A DNA stretch of 54,458 bases from an uncultured Oscillospiraceae bacterium (GTDB taxonomy: Bacteria > Bacillota > Clostridia > Oscillospirales > Oscillospiraceae), in the NCBI GenBank assembly GCA_947624585.1, contig CANQKZ010000004.1, positions 1 to 54,458 on the forward strand, in the 5' to 3' direction. The notes under the pieces were generated by a model that was not told the DNA's origin, did no database searches, and worked only from the letters and a program-made list of their open reading frames with translations. The translations under genes and the position numbers were made by a program. This document shows positions 47,569 to 54,458 of the stretch, one piece after another (position 1 is the stretch's first letter; every line of letters starts with the position of its first letter).

Positions 47569-48429
47569 TCAGATCTCCCGGAACCCCTTGCCGATGATCT
47601 GGGAGGAGTTGACCATGGTGATGAAGGCGTGGGCGTCGATGGAGCGAATGTAGTTGCGCAGGTAGACGGCCTGGCGGCGGGAAAGGACGGTGGTGATCAT
47701 CATCTCCGCCTTGCCGGAGAAGGCGCCCTCGGCGCGGGTGATGGTGGCGCCGCGATTCAGGGTATTGAGGATGTACTGTTTGATCTCCTCCGGGTGGGTG
47801 GAGATGATGGTACAGAACTTGCGGGAGTTGATGCCGTCGATGACGATGTCCACCAAAAACACCTTCATGAGGAGGCCCGTCAGGCTGTAGAGGGCCGTCT
47901 TCACGTCGAAAATGAAGAAGGTGCAGGCGGTGATGAGAAAGTCCGGTGCCAGAAGCGCCTTGCCCACCTCCAGGGAGGTGCGTTTCGAAAGGATCATGGC
48001 GATAATGTCCGTGCCGCCGGTGGAGGCGCCGATGTTGAAGACCAGCGCGGTCCCCACGCCGGGCAGGATCACCGCCCAGACCACCTCCAGAAGGGCGTCG
48101 TCGGTCAGCGGCGCGCCGAGCGGTACCAGCCACTCGAACATGGCCACGTACACCGACAGCGCCACGGAGGCGTAAATGGTCCCCCAGCCGAATCCGCGCC
48201 CCAGGAAGATAAAACCCACCAGGATGAGGGCCGCGTTGATGATGAACATGGCCCCGGACACGTTGAGTCCCGGCCACAGCGCCGACATGATGACGGCAAG
48301 GCCCGACGTGCCGCCCATGGCGAAGTGGTTGGGCGACTTGAAGAGCGAAATGCCCGCCGCCGTGGAGATGAGCCCCGCGTTCAGAATGAGAAACCAGACC
48401 GCCCACTGTTTGGGCGTCTTCTTTGCCAT
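47569..48429 (-). CDS. YitT family membrane protein
   Basis: MGGTSGLAVIMSALWP; GASTGGTDIIAMIL; C-terminal DUF2179-like domain. Confidence 0.92.
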   Translation of the reverse strand: MAKKTPKQWAVWFLILNAGLISTAAGISLFKSPNHFAMGGTSGLAVIMSALWPGLNVSGAMFIINAALILVGFIFLGRGFGWGTIYASVALSVYVAMFEWLVPLGAPLTDDALLEVVWAVILPGVGTALVFNIGASTGGTDIIAMILSKRTSLEVGKALLAPDFLITACTFFIFDVKTALYSLTGLLMKVFLVDIVIDGINSRKFCTIISTHPEEIKQYILNTLNRGATITRAEGAFSGKAEMMITTVLSRRQAVYLRNYIRSIDAHAFITMVNSSQIIGKGFREI

Positions 48430-48528
48430 ATCCGACTCCCCCTTTTGCGTACCCGGGGGTATTATAGGCCCGTTTCCGTCAAAATGCAAGAAAAATCTCA
48501 AAAATGCCAGAAGATTTTTTCGACCGCC

Positions 48529-50643
48529 TCACCCGAAGAGGCGCGCCGTCAGCGCGCACGCGAGGACGCCCATGCACGTGGGCAGGAGGGCGGCCAAGAC
48601 GGTCCATTTGACGCTCCCCGTCTCCTTTTTTACGGTCAGGAGCGTGGTTGTGCAGGGCCAGTGGAGGACGGTAAAGAGGGCGGTGCAGACGGCGGTGACG
48701 GAGGTCCAGCCGTTGGCTAAGAGAAGCTCGCGGAGGGCGGAGAGGTTTTCGTACCCCTCGAAGGTGCCGGAGGCGGCGTAGGCCATGATCATGATGGGGA
48801 CCACCGTCTCGTTGGCGGGGATGCCCAGGAGGAAGGCGGTCAGGATCACCCCGTCCATCCCCAGAAACCGCCCCACCGGGTCCAGGGTCCCGGTGACGGC
48901 GGAGAGGACGGTGCCGTTCCCCACGCGCACGTTGGCGGCGAGCCAGATGAGCAGTCCCGCCGGGGCGGCCACGGCGGCGGCCCGGCCCAGCACGAACAGC
49001 GTGCGGTCCAGGAGCGACCGGACGATCACCTCCCCCACCTTGGGGCACCGGAAGGGCGGCAGCTCCAGGGTGGGCGACGAGGGCTCCCCCTTCAAAACCG
49101 TCCGGCTCAGGAGCCGGGAGGCCAGGAGGGTGGCCGCCACCCCCGCCACGATGAACCCCGTCAGCGCCAGCGCCGCCAGCACGGAGCCGCCAGCGCCGCC
49201 GGAGGTCACCAGGAACATGGTGATGAGGGCGATAAGGATGGGGAACCGCCCGTTGCAGGGTACCAGGGAGTTTGTGAGCACGGCGATGAGCCGCTCGCGC
49301 TTTGAGTCGATGATCCGGCACCCCACCACCCCGGCGGCGTTGCACCCGAAGCCCATGGCCATGGTGAGGCACTGTTTCCCGCAGGCTCCGGCCTTTCGGA
49401 ATCCGGCGTCCAGGTCGAAGGCCACACGGGGCAGGTACCCCAGGTCCTCCAAAAGGGTGAACAGGGGGAAGAAGATGGCCATGGGCGGCAGCATCACGCT
49501 GACCACGTACCCCAGCACCCGCCAGACGCCGAAGATCAGCGCCCGGGTGAGGGCCTCCGGCGCGTGAAGTCCCCGAAGGCCCTCCGCCATAGCCGCCCCC
49601 AGGCGCTCGAAGAGGGCGTAGAGCAGATCCGACGGCCCGTTGGCCCCCCGAATGGTGATGTAGAAGATCAGCGCCAGCAGGGCCAGCATCACCGGGATGC
49701 CGGTGAGCCGCCGGGTCAGCAGGCGGTCTATTTTCAGCTGCCGCTCCCCGTACCCGGCGGGTCCACGGACGCACTGGCGGCAGATCTCCTCGGATTTTTT
49801 GTAGATCCCCGCGATCAGCGCGTCCCCCACAGCCCCGTCCTCAAGTCCGGCGTCCCGGAGTATCTGTCGGGCAGAGTCCAGCGCCGGGGCCACGGCGGGG
49901 TGTTGGGCCAGGGGGAAGCCCAGGAATTCGTCGGTCCGGGCCAGCATCTTCCCGTCCCCCTCCAGGAGCCGGAGAGCGGCGAACCGGGCGTTCAGACGCC
50001 CCTCCAGCACGTTCTCCAGCGCCATCTCCAGTCCGTTTACCGCGTCCTCGATGGGATCGGCGTACCGCACCGTGCAGGCGTAGGGGGGAGGGATGAAATC
50101 CGCCACGGCCCGCCGCAGCTCCGCGAGCCCCCGCCCGCGCCGGGCGGCCATGGGGACCACGGGGACGCCCAGAAGCTGGGAAAGTTTTGCCGTGTCCACG
50201 GAGATCCCCCGCTTTTTCGCCTCGTCCATCAGGTTCACGGCCACGATCACGTTGGGCGTCGCCTCTAAAATCTGCAAGGTCAGGTTCAGGTTCCGCTCCA
50301 GCGCCCCGGCGTCGCAGACAACCACCACCAGATCGGCGCCGCCGAAGACGATGGCGTCCCGGGCGGCCTCCTCCTCCGCCGAACCGGCACGCAGGGAGTA
50401 AGCGCCCGGTATGTCCACCAGGGCGTAGGTCCGCCCATCCAGCTCAAAGCTCCCGGCGGCGGTGAGCACCGTCTTGCCCGACCAGTTGCCCGTGTGCTGG
50501 CGGAGCCCCGTGAGGCCGTTGAAGACGGTGCTCTTTCCCACGTTGGGGTTCCCGGCCAGGGCCGCCGTGCGGAAGGCCCGGGGGGTGTCGGTATGTTGAA
50601 GATCCGAGGCCCTACGGCCCACGGAATTTAAGGTAAGTCCCAT
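48529..50643 (-). CDS. feoB: Ferrous iron transport protein B
   Basis: ALAGNPNVGKSTVFNGLTGLRQHTGNWSGKTV; DIPGAYSL; GFGCNAAGVVGCRIIDSKRERLIAVLTNSLVPCNGRFP. Confidence 0.97.
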   Translation of the reverse strand: MGLTLNSVGRRASDLQHTDTPRAFRTAALAGNPNVGKSTVFNGLTGLRQHTGNWSGKTVLTAAGSFELDGRTYALVDIPGAYSLRAGSAEEEAARDAIVFGGADLVVVVCDAGALERNLNLTLQILEATPNVIVAVNLMDEAKKRGISVDTAKLSQLLGVPVVPMAARRGRGLAELRRAVADFIPPPYACTVRYADPIEDAVNGLEMALENVLEGRLNARFAALRLLEGDGKMLARTDEFLGFPLAQHPAVAPALDSARQILRDAGLEDGAVGDALIAGIYKKSEEICRQCVRGPAGYGERQLKIDRLLTRRLTGIPVMLALLALIFYITIRGANGPSDLLYALFERLGAAMAEGLRGLHAPEALTRALIFGVWRVLGYVVSVMLPPMAIFFPLFTLLEDLGYLPRVAFDLDAGFRKAGACGKQCLTMAMGFGCNAAGVVGCRIIDSKRERLIAVLTNSLVPCNGRFPILIALITMFLVTSGGAGGSVLAALALTGFIVAGVAATLLASRLLSRTVLKGEPSSPTLELPPFRCPKVGEVIVRSLLDRTLFVLGRAAAVAAPAGLLIWLAANVRVGNGTVLSAVTGTLDPVGRFLGMDGVILTAFLLGIPANETVVPIMIMAYAASGTFEGYENLSALRELLLANGWTSVTAVCTALFTVLHWPCTTTLLTVKKETGSVKWTVLAALLPTCMGVLACALTARLFG

Positions 50644-50652
50644 GTTATCCTC

Positions 50653-50883
50653 CTATTGCCCGCCCAGCGCCACACCGGCGGCGTCCTCGCGCCGGAGCGC
50701 GATCACCGAGCCCCGCACCATGTACGCCCGGGGGTCCCCGGAGGGCGCGGAGAAGAGACAGGCTACCCGGGCCCCCGGCGTCAGCCCCAGATCCATGAGC
50801 CTCCGCCGCACGTCCCCCGTCAGCCGCACCTCCCGCACCACCCCCGCGTCCCCCTCTGAGAGGAGGAATAGTGATGAATCCAT
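50653..50883 (-). CDS. feoA: FeoA domain protein
   Basis: GVVREVRLTGDVRRRLMDLGLTPGARVACLFSAPSGDPRAYMVRGSVIALR. Confidence 0.9.
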   Translation of the reverse strand: MDSSLFLLSEGDAGVVREVRLTGDVRRRLMDLGLTPGARVACLFSAPSGDPRAYMVRGSVIALRREDAAGVALGGQ

Positions 50884-51033
50884 AAGTTCATGTTCCTTTC
50901 CGGTTTTTCTGCGTCGGGATATTCTATGACCGAGGCGCGGAGTCTGCCACAGGCGCAAAAAAGGGGACAGGTCCGAAGACCTGCCCGCCTTGATTTTCCG
51001 TTTTGTCCGTATGGGAGGGGGTCGACCGTTTCC

Positions 51034-51252
51034 TCACCGCATTGCCCACTCCAACAGGAACAGCTCCTCCACCGGCGTTTTCAGGACCCGGGAGAGGCGG
51101 ATGGCGAGGGCCAGGGAGGGATCGTAGCGGTCGTTTTCGATGGCGATGACGGTCTGGCGGGAGACGCCTACAGCCGCCGCCAGGTCCTCCTGGCGGTATC
51201 CCATCGCACGGCGGAGCTCTCGGACTCTGTTTTTCACGGCTTCACGACCCAC
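51034..51252 (-). CDS. Small XRE-family regulator (YozG-like)
   Basis: NRVRELRRAMGYRQEDLAAAVGVSRQTVIAIENDRYDPSLALAIRLSRVLKTPVEELF. Confidence 0.93.
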   Translation of the reverse strand: MGREAVKNRVRELRRAMGYRQEDLAAAVGVSRQTVIAIENDRYDPSLALAIRLSRVLKTPVEELFLLEWAMR

Positions 51253-51593
51253 AGCGCCACGGCGGCGCAGACAGTCGCCGCCACAGCCGCGACTCCCAGG
51301 ATCAGCAGGACGAGCCGCGGGGCCCGCCCGTCCCCGGCCTCCTCATCCCCCCGGACGGCCCGGCGGGTCAGCGCCGTCTGAGATACGCTCTGCACCACCG
51401 CCGCCGCGCTGAGAAGCAGGCAGGGGACGATGTTCAGCCTCGCGCGGTGGGCGAACACCCGCCAGCTCTCGTAAAAGGTCCACACCGCCAGCGTCGACAT
51501 CAGGAAAAGATAGCCGTTTCTCTGGGACAGAAGAAGGATGTGCCGCCCCATCTCGTCCTGTCTGGGGGAGCGAAAAAAGTTTGTGTTTTTCAT
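51234..51593 (-). CDS. Hypothetical membrane protein co-transcribed with the XRE regulator
   Basis: MKNTNFFRSPRQDEMGRHILLLSQRNGYLFLMSTLAVW; TM segments. Confidence 0.75.
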   Translation of the reverse strand: MKNTNFFRSPRQDEMGRHILLLSQRNGYLFLMSTLAVWTFYESWRVFAHRARLNIVPCLLLSAAAVVQSVSQTALTRRAVRGDEEAGDGRAPRLVLLILGVAAVAATVCAAVALWVVKP

Positions 51594-51611
51594 GGCGTCC
51601 TCCTTGTAGAA

Positions 51612-51664
51612 ATGTAAAAGGTTCTTTACATCTCCATCATACGGCATGGCCATGAAAATGTCAA
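51612..51664 (-). promoter_or_regulatory. Promoter TTGACA-17-TATGAT with flanking ATGTAAA/TTTACAT operator-like repeats
   Basis: Inverted repeat ATGTAAA-N6-TTTACAT at 51612-51631; -35 at 51659-51664, -10 at 51636-51641. Confidence 0.7.
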
Positions 51665-52818
51665 GAGTCTTTTACATTTTTTTCGGCCAATCCCAAAAGC
51701 GCCTCCCGGGTGTTCTCCGCCTGCCCGAAGGTGACGGACAGCGCGAGAGCGCGGAGGGCGCGGGAGATATCCGCCCCGGCGAAGCCCAGGGCCGCAAGGT
51801 CGGAGCCCCGGACGGCCAGATCCCCCGGGCGCGCGTACCGCCGCTCCCGAACGATCCGCTCCGCCCGCGCGATCCGGCCCAATGCCGCGCTTGCCGCCAG
51901 CACCGGGGGCGCGGAATGGTCCGTCAGAGCGGTGAGAAGGGCGGTGTCGGAGGCGTCCCCGTCAAGCTCCCGGAGGACCGCCTCCGCCTCCGAGGCCAGC
52001 TTCACCTCCCGGGCGGGGCAGCGCAGGTCCCGGAGAAGAGCGGCGGCGCTGTCCGTCATGTCCGCGAGGTGTGCCAGGAGCGCGAAGACGACCGTCCGAA
52101 GGTCCTCCGGGCAGGCCGGGAGGAGGTCGGAGCGGAAATTTTCTCCGGGTCCCGTCATAAATCGCCGGAGGAGTCCATATTCTATCATCAGGCCCGCGAT
52201 TTCGGGCCGGGGGGAGTCCAGGGTCTTCACAAGCTCCGCCCGCACCCGCTCGGCGGACACCTTTTCCGCCAGGGGCGAGAGCTTTCGGACGGCGGCCAGG
52301 GTCCCCGGCTCGATCCCGAAGCCCAGCTGGGCGGAGAAGCGCACGGCGCGGAGCATCCGCAGGGCGTCCTCGGAGAAGCGGCGCTCCGGGTCCCCCACAC
52401 AGCGGATGATCCCCCGCCGCAGGTCCTCCCGTCCGCCGAAAAGGTCCACCACATCTCCGTTCACATCCATGGCCATGGCGTTGACGGTCAGGTCCCGGCG
52501 GCTCAGGTCCTCCCGCAGATCCGACACGAAGGCCACGGTCTCCGGTCTGCGCCCGTCCAGGTAGGTCCCGTCCACCCGGAAGGTGGTGACCTCCGCCGAA
52601 CCTCCAGGCAGGAGGACGGTGACGGTACCGTATTTCGCCCCGGTGGGGACGGTCCGCTCGAAGAGCGCGGCGATGTCGCTGTCCCGCGCCGACGCGGCCA
52701 CGTCCCAGTCGTGGGGGACGCGGCCCAGGAGCGTGTCCCGGACACAGCCGCCCACGGCGTATGCCTCAAATCCGGCGTCCAGGAGGCGGGAGAGGATCTG
52801 GCGAATGAATTCCGGCAA
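51661..52818 (-). CDS. cca: CCA tRNA nucleotidyltransferase / poly(A) polymerase family
   Basis: AYAVGGCVRDTLLGRVPHDWDVAAS; RRDLTVNAMAMDVNGDVVDLFGGREDLRRGIIRCVGDPERRFSEDALRMLRAVRF. Confidence 0.95.
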   Translation of the reverse strand: MPEFIRQILSRLLDAGFEAYAVGGCVRDTLLGRVPHDWDVAASARDSDIAALFERTVPTGAKYGTVTVLLPGGSAEVTTFRVDGTYLDGRRPETVAFVSDLREDLSRRDLTVNAMAMDVNGDVVDLFGGREDLRRGIIRCVGDPERRFSEDALRMLRAVRFSAQLGFGIEPGTLAAVRKLSPLAEKVSAERVRAELVKTLDSPRPEIAGLMIEYGLLRRFMTGPGENFRSDLLPACPEDLRTVVFALLAHLADMTDSAAALLRDLRCPAREVKLASEAEAVLRELDGDASDTALLTALTDHSAPPVLAASAALGRIARAERIVRERRYARPGDLAVRGSDLAALGFAGADISRALRALALSVTFGQAENTREALLGLAEKNVKDS

Positions 52819-52931
52819 GGGGTCCTCACCTCTTTTTTTACGCGAATCGCGAAATAAGTGTTGTATTTATGCCACGATTGTATTATAATTACCCAGTGCG
52901 TCAATTTCAATCTATTAATCAGGTGCATTTT

Positions 52932-54308
52932 ATGGACAGAATCGCCGAGCTTGAAAAGCTGATACTTGAAAAACGCCGCTGCCACCTCGTCGGCATCGGC
53001 GGCGTCTCCATGTCCCCGTTGGCGAAGGTGCTCTTCGACCGGGGCGTGCCCGTGACGGGCTCCGACATGGCCGACAGTGAGACCGTTCACCGGCTCCGGG
53101 ACCAGGGGATCACCGTATTTCTGGGCCACAGGAGCGAAAACGTGGAGGGCGCCGCCTTCGTGATCCGAACGGCCGCCGCCCACGACGACAATCCGGAGGT
53201 GGAGTACGCCCGGGACAACGGCATCCCCGTCTTCGAGCGGGCCGAGGCCTGGGGGTGCATCATGCGCCACTACAAGAACGCCCTGTGCATCTCCGGCACC
53301 CATGGGAAGACCACCACCACATCCATGTGTACCCACATCCTCATGGCCGCCGAGATGGACCCCACGGTGATGATCGGAGGGACCCTGGCCCTCCTGCACT
53401 CGGGCTACCGGGTGGGCAAGGGGGACAGCATCATTCTGGAGTCCTGCGAGTATTACGACTCCTTCCTGAGCTTCTTCCCCACCATCGCCGTGATTTTGGA
53501 CATTGAGGCGGACCATCTGGACTACTTCAAGGACCTGGAGGACGTGAAGAAGTCTTTTCGGAAGTTCGCGGGCCTCGTCCCCGCCAACTCCGGCACGGTC
53601 ATCGCCAACATCGACGACGAGAACACCATGGACGCCATCAGGGACATTCGCCGCCGGGTGGTGACCTTCGGCCTCTCCCCGGAGGCCGACATCCGGGCCA
53701 GGGACATTCGGATGGAGAACGGAGTCAGCAGCTTCGACGTGGTGTATAAGATGAAGAGCTACTGCCACATCGACCTGCACATCCCGGGGCTCCACAACGT
53801 GAAGAACGCACTGGCCGCAGCCGCGGCAGCCATTGAGCTCGGTATCCCCGGCGAGACCGTCTCCCGGGGCCTGGCCGCCTTCCGGGGCGCGGCGAGGCGC
53901 TTCGAGTTCAAGGGCACCGTTAACGGCGCACGGGTCTACGACGACTACGCCCACCACCCCGGCGAGCTCCACGCCCTTCTGGACGCCGTCCGTTCCATCA
54001 CCGACGGCCGCGTGGTCCTGGCCTTCCAGCCCCACACCTACTCCCGCACCAAGGCCCTCTTCGAAGACTTCGCCAAAGAGCTGTCCCACGCCGACAAGGT
54101 GTATCTTGCGGAGATCTACGCCGCAAGGGAAAAGAACACCATCGGCATCTCCTCCGCCGACCTGGCCGCCGCCATCCCCGGCGCCGTCTTCTGCCCCACC
54201 TTCCCGGAGCTCACCGAAAAGCTCCGCGCCGAGGCCCACCCCGGCGACGTGATCCTCACCGTGGGGGCGGGGAATATATACACCATCTGCGGGGAACTGT
54301 GTGAATAA
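52932..54308 (+). CDS. murC: UDP-N-acetylmuramate--L-alanine ligase
   Basis: CHLVGIGGVSMSPLAKVL; CISGTHGKTTTTSMCTHIL; YDDYAHHPGELHALLDAVR. Confidence 0.95.
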   Translation: MDRIAELEKLILEKRRCHLVGIGGVSMSPLAKVLFDRGVPVTGSDMADSETVHRLRDQGITVFLGHRSENVEGAAFVIRTAAAHDDNPEVEYARDNGIPVFERAEAWGCIMRHYKNALCISGTHGKTTTTSMCTHILMAAEMDPTVMIGGTLALLHSGYRVGKGDSIILESCEYYDSFLSFFPTIAVILDIEADHLDYFKDLEDVKKSFRKFAGLVPANSGTVIANIDDENTMDAIRDIRRRVVTFGLSPEADIRARDIRMENGVSSFDVVYKMKSYCHIDLHIPGLHNVKNALAAAAAAIELGIPGETVSRGLAAFRGAARRFEFKGTVNGARVYDDYAHHPGELHALLDAVRSITDGRVVLAFQPHTYSRTKALFEDFAKELSHADKVYLAEIYAAREKNTIGISSADLAAAIPGAVFCPTFPELTEKLRAEAHPGDVILTVGAGNIYTICGELCE

Positions 54309-54321
54309 CGAAACAGAAAAA

Positions 54322-54375
54322 GGGGCTGTGAAAAAAGAGCATCAACAAGCTCAACTTTTCACAGCCCCGGTTTTT
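54322..54375 (+). terminator. Terminator hairpin after murC (GGGGCTGTGAAAA...TTTTCACAGCCCC-GGTTTTT)
   Basis: 13-bp perfect stem plus T run. Confidence 0.85.
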
Positions 54376-54458
54376 ATGTGGAAAATCAAGGCAAAAACTG
54401 ATTATCCCTTGAAAACACCGTGTTTATCGGCATTTCGGAAGGGTTGAAAAGCCTCATT

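Overview
Low-to-moderate complexity Firmicutes/Clostridia-type chromosome segment (probably Oscillospiraceae-like, judged from gene content only). Left end (1-4.4 kb): mobile-element edge with a large serine recombinase, an internally deleted second recombinase, and a 5'-truncated gene whose product carries the two-barrel RNA polymerase signature of the eukaryotic RdRP/QDE-1/YonO superfamily (DYDGD plus flanking motifs), coupled to an unknown downstream gene. 4.5-22 kb: DUF624 protein, LplB/YtcP-type sugar ABC transporter (binding-protein gene broken by one in-frame TGA), AraC/YesS-like regulator, and a cytoplasmic pectin/rhamnogalacturonan-type glycoside hydrolase cluster (GH95, SGNH, serine hydrolase, GH43, GH105, GH28, GH43). 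22-29 kb: accessory DNA with a MITE-like repeat, a DUF6809 protein, a PstS-like/WG-like lipoprotein, and a YolD/Y-family polymerase module opposite an XRE/ImmA-IrrE pair, with face-to-face consensus promoters overlaid by repeated operators. 29-36.8 kb: complete F-type ATP synthase operon with a TIGR04076 gene inserted between atpG and atpD and a c subunit carrying a two-carboxylate Na+-type motif. 36.8-54.4 kb: two U32 peptidases, GNAT proteins, TetR and DegV genes sharing an operator, NCS2 permease, phosphoribosyltransferase, DUF3793, SpoVAC, YitT, FeoAB, XRE plus membrane protein, CCA-adding enzyme, MurC. Two dispersed non-coding repeat families occur in two copies each. All assignments come from reading the sequence and remembered family motifs; no searches were run.
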